The notes: a model not told the origin generated them from the letters alone. A DNA stretch of 25,716 nucleotides from an uncultured Acetatifactor sp. (GCA_910589655.1 CAJUTJ010000156.1:1-25716); one strand, 5' to 3'; shown: positions 1-7,819, counted from the first letter of the stretch. Translations and numbers: made by a program.

Positions 1-25
1 AGTCTACCAATCAGGTTATCTTTGT

Positions 26-110
26 TGTATAATGAGTTTATCGTACAGGGTCACTTTCCTTTGTAATAGTTGTAGCAAACTCATTATACATCAGAAAGTC
101 CTGTACGATA
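26..110 (+). repeat. Intertwined inverted repeats with a terminator-like tail
   Basis: Two inverted repeats interlock in the order X-Y-X'-Y'. X (26-39, TGTATAATGAGTTT) is the exact complement of X' (77-90). Y (39-49 plus 53-58) complements Y' (94-110) over 17 pairs with a 3-base bulge (GTC at 50-52). On the plus strand Y' is followed at once by CTTTTTTTA, so the Y-Y' stem reads as an intrinsic terminator for a gene off the left edge. The connecting segments are almost zero and 3 bases long, so both complete stems probably cannot form together; alternative structures are more likely. Confidence 0.6.
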
Positions 111-211
111 CTTTTTTTATTAAAAAACTTGTAAAGTGGTGATAGGATAAAAACACAAAATGCAAACAACATCCCAAACAGCTTAAATTTTTCCTTTCCC
201 TTACGTTTCAT
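38..211 (-). CDS. Small membrane protein, 57 aa, function unknown
   Basis: I do not recognise a family. The ATG at 211 is chosen because GGAGG lies about 6 bases upstream; a longer in-frame version starting near 319 has no ribosome-binding site. The product begins with a very basic stretch (MKRKGKEKFK), followed by one hydrophobic segment at about residues 11-25 (LFGMLFAFCVFILSP) and a soluble C-terminal tail. This is the layout of a small single-pass inner-membrane protein. Its last codons and stop fall inside the inverted-repeat structure at 26-110. A LexA-like box and a 22-bp palindrome lie about 200-235 bases upstream on the same transcript side, so regulated expression is possible. No clear promoter was found. 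It could also be a non-coding stretch with a chance ORF. Confidence 0.45.
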   Translation of the reverse strand: MKRKGKEKFKLFGMLFAFCVFILSPLYKFFNKKSIVQDFLMYNEFATTITKESDPVR

Positions 212-410
212 ATACTCTCCTCCAATCCTAAACTGATAAGTAATTAACGCAGCTCTAATATAGCCAGCCACAACACCATACACGGAACCCCGGAAGCTTA
301 ACAATTGCAAAAGCAGCAAAGAACATACAGTTTAACCCATGGCAGCCTCCAAATGCCGTTTTGCAATCTTTCAAAACCAACTATTCCAAAATTCCCTTTA
401 CCATACATTA

Positions 411-432
411 CTTATGTAAAGCTTTACATAAG
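411..432. promoter_or_regulatory. Perfect 22-bp palindrome, candidate operator
   Basis: The sequence is CTTATGTAAAG followed directly by its reverse complement CTTTACATAAG, with no central spacer. Perfect symmetry of this length in an intergenic region is typical of a binding site for a dimeric repressor. It lies between the terminator of the MATE gene and the small ORF at 38-211, on the upstream side of that ORF. I cannot name the regulator. Confidence 0.5.
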
Positions 433-433
433 C

Positions 434-447
434 AGAACGTTTGTTCT
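434..447. promoter_or_regulatory. LexA (SOS box)-like site
   Basis: The site is AGAAC-GTTT-GTTCT. On the minus strand the core reads GAAC-AAAC-GTTC, which fits the Gram-positive LexA/DinR consensus CGAACRNRYGTTCG except for the outermost bases. It abuts the 22-bp palindrome and would lie upstream of the 57-residue membrane protein. A TTGAGA motif at 446-451 on the minus strand overlaps it, but no convincing -10 follows at the right distance. Binding is inferred from the motif only. Confidence 0.4.
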
Positions 448-526
448 CAAGACATTCCATACATCAATATACCGGTATGTTCCCATGGTAATATATAATC
501 GGACATTCTATCAATACTTTCCTGCC

Positions 527-564
527 AAAAAGGGGGGTAGTATTTTTCTACTACCCCCCTTTTT
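527..564 (-). terminator. Intrinsic terminator of the MATE gene (bidirectional shape)
   Basis: A perfect 16-bp stem (527-542 with 549-564) contains six consecutive G-C pairs and a 6-base loop. It has A5 on one side and T5 on the other, so it can act in either direction. It begins 25 bases beyond the MATE stop codon on the minus strand. Confidence 0.85.
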
Positions 565-589
565 ACGGGCTTTCTGCCATGTTACAATA

Positions 590-2191
590 TCACTTCTCCG
601 ATTCTTGTCCCTTCATCATTCTCCATGCAGTCGAGAAAAACAGCGTCACCGTAGTGAGCACTGCCAGCGTATCCGATACGGGCTCCGCCAGAAATACTGC
701 AAAAACTTTATCCTCGAAGAAAAGCGGCAGGATAAAAATCATGGGAATCAACAAAATAATCTTCCGCAGCACAGCTAAAAACAGCGAGTGTACTGCTTTC
801 CCTAATGCCACAAAAGTCTGCTGACATGCTATCTGGGCGCCGAAAATACCCGATGCTGCCATGTATATCCTCATTGCCCAGCGTGTGTATTCCACCGTAT
901 CCCCATCCGAGGCAAATATTTGAGCCAATGCTTCCGGGAACAACATGGAAATCCCCCAGATCAAAAGGGAATAGCAGAGACAGCACCGCAGAGTCAACAG
1001 AAACACTTTCCTCACACGCTCCATGTTATTCGCCCCATAGTTAAAGCTGACAATGGGCTGCATCCCTTGGGACAGGCCCTGAAGGGGCATCATGGAAAAC
1101 TGCATCACACTGGCCAAAATCGTCATTGCCCCCACCGCTATATCGCCCCCATACCTCTGCAGGGAAGTATTAAAGCAGACGGACAGAAGGCTCTCCGTGG
1201 ACTGCATAATAAAGGGAGAGACTCCCAGCGCCAAAACAGGCCCCATAATCTTAAAACGAAATCCAAAATTGGATCTCCGGATATGGAGGATCGTTTTAGA
1301 GCCGCACAGGAAACGGACTACCCAGACTGCGGACACCGCCTGAGACAGGATTGTGGCCAGTGCAGCCCCCCTTACCCCCATGTGGAATCCGAAGATAAAT
1401 ATAGGATCCAGTATAATGTTCAGCCCCGCGCCGATCATAACCGTCTTCATTCCCACCGAAGCAAAGCCCTGAGAGGTTATAAAAGCATTCAGCCCCGTGG
1501 TCAGAAGCACACAGATGCTTCCGCAGACATAGATCCGCATATAGGGCGCCGCATAGCCTATGGTGTCGGCACTGGCTCCAAAGGCATACAAAATCGGTTC
1601 CGCATACACAAAGAACCCTGCTGTCAATGCCACGGCCACACAGACCAGCGTAAAGACACAATTCCCCAGAATCTTTTCCGCGGTTTCATAATCGCCTTTT
1701 CCCATGGCAATGGAAGCTCTGGGCGCACCGCCGAAACCGATCAGAGATGCAAATGCCGCCACCAGCATTATCACCGGCAGAGTAACTCCAAGCCCTGTCA
1801 GCGCCATAGCTCCCACTCCGGGAATATGGCCGATGTAAATGCGGTCAACCATATTGTAAAGCAGATTAACAATCTGTGCCGCAATGGCAGGAGCCGCCAA
1901 AGATAACAGCAGTTTTCCCACAGGCATCACGGCCAGTTTATTTTCATCCTGCTGCCCGCTTTGAGCCGCCTCCGGGCTCAGGCTCCCTTTGTCTGTCTCT
2001 GGACGATTCCCGCCTTGGGACGCCTCCGGGCTCAGGCTCCCTTTGTCTGTCTCTGGACGATTCCCGCCTTGAGACGCCTCCGGGCTCAGGCTCCCTTTGT
2101 CTGTCTCTGGACGATTCCCACTGTGTACCGGCTCCGGCTGCTCTCCCTGAATTGCCACCGGCTGTTCCTCCTGCTCCGTATGTTTCATCAT
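590..2191 (-). CDS. MATE-family multidrug/sodium antiporter
   Basis: The product is a 12-helix inner-membrane exporter of the MATE superfamily, closest in style to MepA/DinF-like proteins that export cationic drugs in exchange for Na+ or H+. The family core starts near residue 86 (LAVMPVGKLLLSLAAPAIAAQ) and includes the usual early motif NLLYNMVDRIYIGHIPG. It continues through hydrophobic segments to the C-terminus. Length is 533 aa against about 440-460 for the family; the excess is a hydrophilic N-terminal extension of about 85-90 residues containing nearly three copies of an 18-residue unit (GNRPETDKGSLSPEASQG). The first ATG is used, with an AAAGGGTG site upstream. A -10 box and a 15-bp direct repeat precede the gene. 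The transported substrate cannot be told from sequence. Confidence 0.9.
   Translation of the reverse strand: MMKHTEQEEQPVAIQGEQPEPVHSGNRPETDKGSLSPEASQGGNRPETDKGSLSPEASQGGNRPETDKGSLSPEAAQSGQQDENKLAVMPVGKLLLSLAAPAIAAQIVNLLYNMVDRIYIGHIPGVGAMALTGLGVTLPVIMLVAAFASLIGFGGAPRASIAMGKGDYETAEKILGNCVFTLVCVAVALTAGFFVYAEPILYAFGASADTIGYAAPYMRIYVCGSICVLLTTGLNAFITSQGFASVGMKTVMIGAGLNIILDPIFIFGFHMGVRGAALATILSQAVSAVWVVRFLCGSKTILHIRRSNFGFRFKIMGPVLALGVSPFIMQSTESLLSVCFNTSLQRYGGDIAVGAMTILASVMQFSMMPLQGLSQGMQPIVSFNYGANNMERVRKVFLLTLRCCLCYSLLIWGISMLFPEALAQIFASDGDTVEYTRWAMRIYMAASGIFGAQIACQQTFVALGKAVHSLFLAVLRKIILLIPMIFILPLFFEDKVFAVFLAEPVSDTLAVLTTVTLFFSTAWRMMKGQESEK
1968..2119 (-). repeat. 54-bp tandem repeat, 2.8 copies, inside the MATE gene
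   Basis: Units start at 1968, 2022 and 2076. The copies are almost identical, differing by single bases such as TTGGGAC versus TTGAGAC at the junctions. The period is a multiple of three, so each unit adds 18 residues to the cytoplasmic N-terminal tail without breaking the frame. Near-identity at DNA level points to recent expansion and likely copy-number variation between strains. Confidence 0.9.
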
Positions 2192-2217
2192 CCTTCTGTC
2201 ACCCTTTCTTAAATACC

Positions 2218-2268
2218 ATTATAAACACAAGTGCTATGTTCTTGTCTGTTACATTCTTGTCTGTTACA
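2218..2268 (-). promoter_or_regulatory. MATE promoter region with a 15-bp direct repeat
   Basis: A perfect TATAAT lies at 2218-2223 on the minus strand, 27 bases before the start codon. No TTGACA-like box occurs 17 bases upstream. Instead that position is covered by two abutting identical 15-bp direct repeats (2239-2253 and 2254-2268, plus-strand unit TTCTTGTCTGTTACA). A weak -35 overlaid by direct repeats suggests an activator or repressor site controlling the pump. Confidence 0.5.
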
Positions 2269-2475
2269 TTCTTCTCTACGTATATGCCCACTGCCTAACC
2301 ACCCGACCGATTCCTTGCCTGCATTTTCCGCCAGCCGGCCACATAATACCGGCCAAACTTTGCAGAATCATTTACCGGTAAAGAGGCATTCGCAAATTAT
2401 ACAACAGTTCATGCAAGGCACTGAACCGTCACAAAATGCACACGAAACACAGAAAATATACTTTGGCCACCCCAT

Positions 2476-2555
2476 GTCTCGCAAATTCACATGTCTTGCA
2501 AATTCGCATAGGGACGCGATTTGGGCTTCGTGGGAGGGACTGTCCGAACTGTTAC
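2476..2555 (+). repeat. Dispersed intergenic element, 5' part (copy 1)
   Basis: Bases 2494-2555 align without gaps to 8399-8460, with about 48 of 62 identical and most differences being transitions. The aligned stretch can fold into a hairpin around CAAAT...ATTTG. A 17-bp tandem duplication (2476-2492 and 2493-2509, two mismatches) sits at its left end. It lies just beyond the mgtE stop codon. The rest of the 2192-2475 gap holds the MATE promoter and nothing else I can identify. Confidence 0.65.
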
Positions 2556-2559
2556 CAAA

Positions 2560-3909
2560 TTATATACCAAGTATAACGGTTGCCACTCTAAAATATACAA
2601 TCAACGACAGCGCATCCACAATCGTTGTAATAAAGGGACTGGCCATAACCGCCGGATCAAACCCCAGCTTCTTTGCCCCTATGGGCAGGAGACAGCCTAC
2701 CAGCATGGCCAGCACCACCGCCGCCGTCAGCGTCAAACATACCACCGCCGCCACATACACACCCACCCGGTCAAAAAGCATCAGTTTCACAAAATTTGCC
2801 GCAGACAGCGTGAGTCCGCACAATACCGCCACCCGGATTTCTTTCCAGACTACCTTAAACGCATCCCGATACTCGATTTCTCCCAAGGACAAACCGCGGA
2901 TCACCGTTACACTGGCCTGCCCCCCGGCATTCCCGCCCGTATCCATAAGCATGGGAATAAAGGCAATCAAAGACGCATATACGCTTAGAGCTTCTTCGAA
3001 AGAAGTAATTATGGCTCCCGTAAAGGCGGCGGAGACCATAAGAAGCAGCAGCCATGGAATCCTTTTCTTATAAGTTTCGCCCACGGTGGTGCGCATATAA
3101 GGCTTGTCGCTGGGCACGATAGCCGCCATCTTCTCCATATCCTCCGTGGTTTCCTCTTCCATGATATCCACGATATCATCGACGGTGATAATACCCACAA
3201 GGCGATTCTCATTATCCACCACCGGCATTGCCGTAAAATCATATTTTTTAAACAGTTTAGCGGCTTCCTCCTGATCGGTCAGCGTATTGATTGCAATCAC
3301 GTTCTCATGCATAATGTCACCGATAATCTCGTCCCCGCCGCTGAGCAGCAGATAACGCAGCGCCACCGTTCCCACCAGCTCTCTCTGTTCGTCCAACACA
3401 TAGCAGATATTGATGGTCTCGCTGTCCAGTCCCACCTTACGGATTCTGGCGATTGCCTCCTCCACGGTCAGAGTCTCTTTCAAGTCCACATACTCCACCG
3501 TCATGATGCTTCCCGCCGAATCTTCCGGATAGCGCAGCAGATGATTGATATCCCGTCTGGTTTCCGGACTGGCAATGGCCAGAATGCCTTTCACCACGTT
3601 TGCCGGCATCTCTTCCAATAGATCCACCGCATCATCTGCCATCAGGTTATCTATAATCCCCGCCGCCTCTTTATCCGACAGGGAATTCAATATATATTGC
3701 TGATCCTCCACATCCAGATAGGAAAAGACATCCGCCGCCATATCCTTTGGCAGCATACGGAAAATCTTCATTACGGGAACCTCGTCCATCTCTTCCAACA
3801 GCGCCGCAATATCCGCATGATTCAGTTCGGAAAGGTACTGCCGTAGTTTCGTATACTGTTTTGTGTCAAGGAGCTCCAGCAGCTCCTCCAATTCTCTTAA
3901 TTGCTCCAT
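2560..3909 (-). CDS. mgtE: Magnesium transporter MgtE
   Basis: MgtE is a homodimeric Mg2+ channel of the inner membrane, gated by cytosolic Mg2+ through its N-terminal and CBS domains. The 449-residue product has the complete architecture. The acidic helical N domain spans about 1-130 (LEELLELLDTKQYTKL, then MDEVPVMKIFRMLPKD). Two CBS domains occupy about 135-255 (for example GIITVDDIVDIMEEE), followed by the plug region and a five-helix membrane domain from about 285. The pore-region signature PMLMDTGGNAGGQAS lies near residue 320. Length matches the family. The ATG follows a GAAAGGGGAAAGG purine run. An 8-bp inverted repeat sits in the leader, but the leader is too short for a classical M-box riboswitch. 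Confidence 0.95.
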   Translation of the reverse strand: MEQLRELEELLELLDTKQYTKLRQYLSELNHADIAALLEEMDEVPVMKIFRMLPKDMAADVFSYLDVEDQQYILNSLSDKEAAGIIDNLMADDAVDLLEEMPANVVKGILAIASPETRRDINHLLRYPEDSAGSIMTVEYVDLKETLTVEEAIARIRKVGLDSETINICYVLDEQRELVGTVALRYLLLSGGDEIIGDIMHENVIAINTLTDQEEAAKLFKKYDFTAMPVVDNENRLVGIITVDDIVDIMEEETTEDMEKMAAIVPSDKPYMRTTVGETYKKRIPWLLLLMVSAAFTGAIITSFEEALSVYASLIAFIPMLMDTGGNAGGQASVTVIRGLSLGEIEYRDAFKVVWKEIRVAVLCGLTLSAANFVKLMLFDRVGVYVAAVVCLTLTAAVVLAMLVGCLLPIGAKKLGFDPAVMASPFITTIVDALSLIVYFRVATVILGI

Positions 3910-3937
3910 AACCTTTCCCCTTTCACACTAACTTCAT

Positions 3938-3956
3938 GATTCCGCTCTGCGGAATC
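3938..3956 (-). repeat. Hairpin in the mgtE leader
   Basis: GATTCCGC is followed by a 3-base spacer and its exact complement GCGGAATC, 28 bases upstream of the mgtE start. It could be an operator or a leader hairpin. It lacks a T-run, so it is not a terminator. Confidence 0.45.
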
Positions 3957-3970
3957 TCAAATCAAGATGT

Positions 3971-3996
3971 AAAACCCCTGTTTTGGGCGTTTTTTA
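3971..3996. terminator. Weak terminator-like hairpin between yigZ and mgtE
   Basis: AAAACCCC-TGTTTT-GGGCGTTTTTT forms a short stem with one bulge. It has a T-run on the plus strand and T4 on the minus strand. It follows the yigZ stop by about 30 bases in the transcription direction, so it may separate yigZ from mgtE. The stem is weak. Confidence 0.4.
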
Positions 3997-4026
3997 TACT
4001 GTTTTAACAGTTTGGGAGACTTAGAA

Positions 4027-4680
4027 TTACTCCGCACATTCTTTGTCAACATAATACAATTCTTTCCGTTTGTCAAAACAAGCTTTTCCGTTTGTCGCCT
4101 CGGTGATCTCCTTCTGCAGCCGTACCGCCTCTTCTGCCGGCACCAGTATCCTCAGTGATACTACATCCGTATAATTACTCTCCAAAGGTTCGATTCCGGC
4201 GTTTCCCAAGAGGTACAATATTTTCCCCACACCGTTGTAATCGGTGCCCACTTCCACCTCCCAGCCGTACCGCATCCTGCCCAAAGTGCAATTTTGCAGT
4301 CCCGCCTTTACCGCCTGTGTATATGCCCGGACCAGACCTCCCGTGCCCAGCAGCACTCCTCCAAAATACCGGGTCACCACCACTGCGATATTTCGGATGC
4401 CCTCCCCCAGAAGCACTTCCAGCATCGGCCTGCCCGCCGTACCGCCGGGTTCCCCGTCATCACTGCATCTGGTCAGTTCGCCCCTTGCCCCCAGCACATA
4501 GGCGGAACAATTATGTCTGGCGTCCCAATATTTCTTTTTCATCTCTTCCATGAAGGCCGCAGCCTCCTCCTCACTCTCGCATCTGCGGATAGTGGCAATA
4601 AAACGGGATTTCTTTTCCACATACTCTCCCTCGCCCCCTTCCAGCAATACACGGTAAGATTCCACGATCTTTTTATCCAT
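4027..4680 (-). CDS. yigZ: YigZ/IMPACT family protein
   Basis: This is a member of the YigZ/YvyE family related to eukaryotic IMPACT; in bacteria the role is poorly defined, with links to translation control proposed. Family hallmarks are VEKKSRFIATI near residue 18, DARHNCSAYVLG near 54, and the signature DDGEPGGTAGRPMLEVL near 74-90, followed by AVVVTRYFGGVLLGTGGLVRAY. The C-terminal region (about 135-210) matches the usual ferredoxin-like second domain. Length (217 aa) is typical. The second ATG (4680) is preferred because AAGGGG lies 11 bases upstream; the first (4689) sits only two bases from it. The gene is divergent from the PBP gene at 4988. Confidence 0.9.
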   Translation of the reverse strand: MDKKIVESYRVLLEGGEGEYVEKKSRFIATIRRCESEEEAAAFMEEMKKKYWDARHNCSAYVLGARGELTRCSDDGEPGGTAGRPMLEVLLGEGIRNIAVVVTRYFGGVLLGTGGLVRAYTQAVKAGLQNCTLGRMRYGWEVEVGTDYNGVGKILYLLGNAGIEPLESNYTDVVSLRILVPAEEAVRLQKEITEATNGKACFDKRKELYYVDKECAE

Positions 4681-4731
4681 ATCAATCATATCCCCTTTTT
4701 ATCCGTTCTTATTCAATCTAAATACGCTTTA

Positions 4732-4759
4732 TTTATACAGCATGTCCCCTCAAAGTGAA
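4732..4759 (-). promoter_or_regulatory. Candidate promoter for yigZ
   Basis: On the minus strand TTCACT (4754-4759) and TATAAA (4732-4737) are separated by 16 bases, about 50 bases before the yigZ start. Only 4 of 6 bases match in the -35 box, so the call is tentative. Confidence 0.4.
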
Positions 4760-4863
4760 TGCCGACGCCTTTCAAACTTTTTGAATTCAGAATAGCATAA
4801 ATTTCCCAAAATGTGAAACAATTCTTAAGTCTGGAAAAAAAACTTTAATTACATACCATTATT

Positions 4864-4872
4864 TGTTATAAT
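4864..4872 (+). promoter_or_regulatory. Extended -10 promoter of the PBP gene
   Basis: TGTTATAAT gives the extended -10 motif TGnTATAAT. The -35 position (about 4844-4849) is A/T-rich but not TTGACA-like, which extended -10 promoters tolerate. The implied leader is about 110 bases and contains a small AAGTGT/ACACTT hairpin. Confidence 0.65.
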
Positions 4873-4987
4873 AAAGCGTATGGTATTTTATATACAAGTG
4901 TACGGAACACTTGCCGTCCGGACTGACTGCACAGAATGAGCATTCGGCCGGAAGAACCGTTATATCCATACAGAAAGGAACATTTCA

Positions 4988-7726
4988 ATGAACTACGGCA
5001 GACGGGGAGTCCGCGCCAAACAGAAAGCGCTGAACTCCAAAACAATAAAATGGGAAAGAAAATTCGTCCTGTCTCTGTTTGAACTGATGCTTATCGCCTT
5101 AATCGGCATAGGCGTCTGCGGTGTGTCCGCCGGAATCGGCGCCTTTAAAGGGATCCTGTCCTCCACGCCGGACATCCGCTTCAGTGATATTGTGGCCTCC
5201 GGTCAGGCGACCATTGTGTACGACAGGGAAGGAAATGAGCTCGACCAATACGTGAGCACCGACTCCAACCGTATCCGCGTCACTATGGATATGGTGCCGG
5301 AGCATCTGGGACAAGCATTCGTAGCCATCGAAGACGAACGTTTCTACCAGCACAACGGTATCGACTTTAAAGGTATGGTTCGTTCCGGTTATTATTTTAT
5401 CAAAAGCGGCGGCGTAACGGCACAGGGCGCCAGCACCATTACCCAGCAGCTGTTAAAGAACACCGTCTTTACGGAATGGATGCAGGAAGGCAATAACTTC
5501 ATGAAAAAGATCAAGCGTAAGCTTCAGGAACAATTCCTTGCCCTGAGCATCAGCAAGGTCTACTCCAAAGACCAGATTCTTCTGGAGTACATGAATGCCA
5601 TCAATCTGGGCCAGAATACTCTGGGTATGGAATCCGCTTCCCAGCGCTATTTCGGTAAATCCTGCAGTGAACTGACCTTGTCGGAATGCGCCGTCATCGC
5701 CAGCATCACCCAGAATCCTACCAGATACAACCCCATCAGCCATCCCGAGCAGAACCGCCGCCGCCGGGGGAATTGTCTGGATAAAATGCTGGAGTTAAAC
5801 TTTATCACACAGGCGGAATATGATGAAGCAATCGCCGATACGGATGCTGTCTATGAGAGAATCGGCCTATATGACACGGATTACCGGCTCAGCGCCAATG
5901 CCACTTCCGGCTCCTATTTCTCCGATGCCGTTTATGAACAGATTAAAAAGGATCTGATCAATGTGGCGGGCTACAGCGAAAGCATGGCGGAGCACCTTCT
6001 CACCGCCGGAGGATTGAGAATCGACTCCACCTTGGATCCTTCCATTCAGGCCATTGCGGACGAGGAAGTTGCCAATCCGGACAATTATCCTGCCAACGTA
6101 AACTGGTATTTGAACTATGCCCTCACTATCAGAGATGCTTCCGGTACGGCGCATAATTTCAGTAAAGAAAACATGATGACTTGGTTTAAGCAGACCAGCG
6201 ACAGCAAATTTAACCTGATTTTCCCTTCTCAGGATGCGGCATATGAAGCCATTGAAATCTACCGCACCGCCATGCTGACGGATTTAGGGATTGCCAATGA
6301 TGAGGATAATTATGACGAAACCATTTCCATGTCGCCCCAGCCTCAGATCGGCTTTGTCATCATGGATCAGAAAACAGGTTATGTGGTGGCTCTGGTGGGC
6401 GGCCGCGGAACCAAGGAAGGAAGGCGTACCCTGAACAGGGCTACTTCCGCCACACGTTCCCCCGGCTCCACCTTTAAGGTATTGGCCTCCTTCGCGCCTG
6501 CGCTGGACAGTGCGGGAAAAACGCTGGCCTCCGTATACAATGATGCGCCTTTCAATTACACTGACGGAAAGCCTGTCAGCAACTGGTATCATGGGTATTA
6601 CCGGGGCATCCAGTCGCTTCGCGAAGCCACAAGAGAATCCCTGAACATTATCGCAGTTAAAAACCTTACGGTAATCACCCCCCAGCTGGGATATGATTAT
6701 CTGCTGAACTTTGGATTTACGACCCTTACGGACGGGGAGGAAATCAACGGCAGAATCTTCTCCGACGTGAACCAGACTCTGGCTCTGGGAGGCCTTACCC
6801 ACGGTGTCACCCCTTACGAGCTGAATGCCGGATATGCGGCAATTGCCAATATGGGAACCTATGTGGAACCGAAGCTTTATACGAAAGTCACCGATTCCGA
6901 GGGAAATGTCATTTTAGATAACACCAACCCCGCCACCAGACAGGTCATTAAAGAAACCACCGCTTTCCTGCTGACAGACGCCATGGTGGACGTGGTGAAG
7001 AACGGCGGTACAGGAGCCAGATGTAATTTCAGCTCCAGTATGGCAATTGCAGGTAAAACGGGTACTTCCTCCGATTACCGGGATGTGTGGTTTGCGGGCT
7101 ATACGCCGTATTATACCGCAACCGTTTGGACCGGTTACGACAATAATATACCTATGAGCACCTCCAGCAAAAACAACGAGTCCGGCATAGCAAAGGTGCT
7201 TTGGCGGGCAATCATGGAACGTGTCCATGAGAATCTGCCGCCTGCATCCTTTACAAGGCCTGAGGGCATTATACAGAGAGATATCTGTACACAGTCCGGA
7301 CAGTTACCGGTTGCCGGTTTGTGTGACGGCAATGTGAAATCGGAACTTTTCGCGGAGGGTACGGAACCTACCGAAAGCTGTACCATACATTTTCAGGGTG
7401 ATATCTGCGGGTATGACGGTATTCCGGCAAGTCCGGAATGTCCTTTTAAATATTTCGGAGTATCCACTTTCCCTCTGGCTGAGGATCCCGCACTGGTCAA
7501 CGGCTCAACCACCATTATCCAGAACCCTGACGGTACACAGACGGTAAGCCCTCCTTCCCGTACTTCGGAGTACTGCCAGCATAATGCCGCATTCTATGCA
7601 AATCCGGACTACGAGTCCATTATCAATGCCCAGCAATGGGAATTGGAGCAACGCGGCTGGACAGGCAATGATAATAATGACGACGGTGAAGACTGGGAAG
7701 ATGACGACTGGGAGGACGATGAATAA
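4988..7726 (+). CDS. Class A penicillin-binding protein (PBP1A type)
   Basis: This is a bifunctional peptidoglycan synthase: it polymerises lipid II glycan strands (GT51 domain) and cross-links them (transpeptidase domain) outside the membrane. A single membrane anchor lies at about residues 27-52. GT51 motifs are EDERFYQHNGID (115-126, catalytic Glu) and GASTITQQLLKN (from 147). The transpeptidase has SXXK with catalytic Ser494 (S-T-F-K497), SLN at 551-553 and KTG at 690-692. The start follows AAAGGA. Length (912 aa) is on the long side: there is an inter-domain insert around 350-440, and the C-terminus ends in a highly acidic tail rich in D, E, N and W (about 895-912). It has its own promoter and terminator and is monocistronic. 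Confidence 0.96.
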   Translation: MNYGRRGVRAKQKALNSKTIKWERKFVLSLFELMLIALIGIGVCGVSAGIGAFKGILSSTPDIRFSDIVASGQATIVYDREGNELDQYVSTDSNRIRVTMDMVPEHLGQAFVAIEDERFYQHNGIDFKGMVRSGYYFIKSGGVTAQGASTITQQLLKNTVFTEWMQEGNNFMKKIKRKLQEQFLALSISKVYSKDQILLEYMNAINLGQNTLGMESASQRYFGKSCSELTLSECAVIASITQNPTRYNPISHPEQNRRRRGNCLDKMLELNFITQAEYDEAIADTDAVYERIGLYDTDYRLSANATSGSYFSDAVYEQIKKDLINVAGYSESMAEHLLTAGGLRIDSTLDPSIQAIADEEVANPDNYPANVNWYLNYALTIRDASGTAHNFSKENMMTWFKQTSDSKFNLIFPSQDAAYEAIEIYRTAMLTDLGIANDEDNYDETISMSPQPQIGFVIMDQKTGYVVALVGGRGTKEGRRTLNRATSATRSPGSTFKVLASFAPALDSAGKTLASVYNDAPFNYTDGKPVSNWYHGYYRGIQSLREATRESLNIIAVKNLTVITPQLGYDYLLNFGFTTLTDGEEINGRIFSDVNQTLALGGLTHGVTPYELNAGYAAIANMGTYVEPKLYTKVTDSEGNVILDNTNPATRQVIKETTAFLLTDAMVDVVKNGGTGARCNFSSSMAIAGKTGTSSDYRDVWFAGYTPYYTATVWTGYDNNIPMSTSSKNNESGIAKVLWRAIMERVHENLPPASFTRPEGIIQRDICTQSGQLPVAGLCDGNVKSELFAEGTEPTESCTIHFQGDICGYDGIPASPECPFKYFGVSTFPLAEDPALVNGSTTIIQNPDGTQTVSPPSRTSEYCQHNAAFYANPDYESIINAQQWELEQRGWTGNDNNDDGEDWEDDDWEDDE

Positions 7727-7819
7727 TCCTTTCAAAACACGCAAGGACACAATAGGCAGCTGCTCATAAAGCAGTGTCAACTGACAAACAGAAAACAGGA
7801 ATGTGCCAAACAAGGTACA

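Noticed and set aside
26..110. Simultaneous H-type pseudoknot with both full stems
   Set aside because: The linkers of about 0 and 3 bases cannot span 17-bp and 14-bp stems, so alternative or partial pairing is more likely than a complete pseudoknot.
212..319. N-terminal extension of the 57-aa membrane protein to 93 aa
   Set aside because: The upstream start has no ribosome-binding site, while the ATG at 211 has GGAGG at proper distance.
920..1906. Long plus-strand ORF opposite the MATE gene (328 aa)
   Set aside because: It is the antisense shadow of a clearly coding membrane protein: composition is rich in H, R and Q, and there is no ribosome-binding site or recognisable domain.
1968..2119. 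CRISPR-like array in the MATE gene
   Set aside because: The units abut directly without unique spacers and are in frame within a coding region.
2231..3073. 280-residue plus-strand ORF across the mgtE 3' end
   Set aside because: It mostly mirrors mgtE on the other strand and crosses the intergenic element; low complexity and no family resemblance.
3910..4026. M-box magnesium riboswitch upstream of mgtE
   Set aside because: The gap to yigZ is only 117 bases and contains just small hairpins; the conserved M-box core is not visible.
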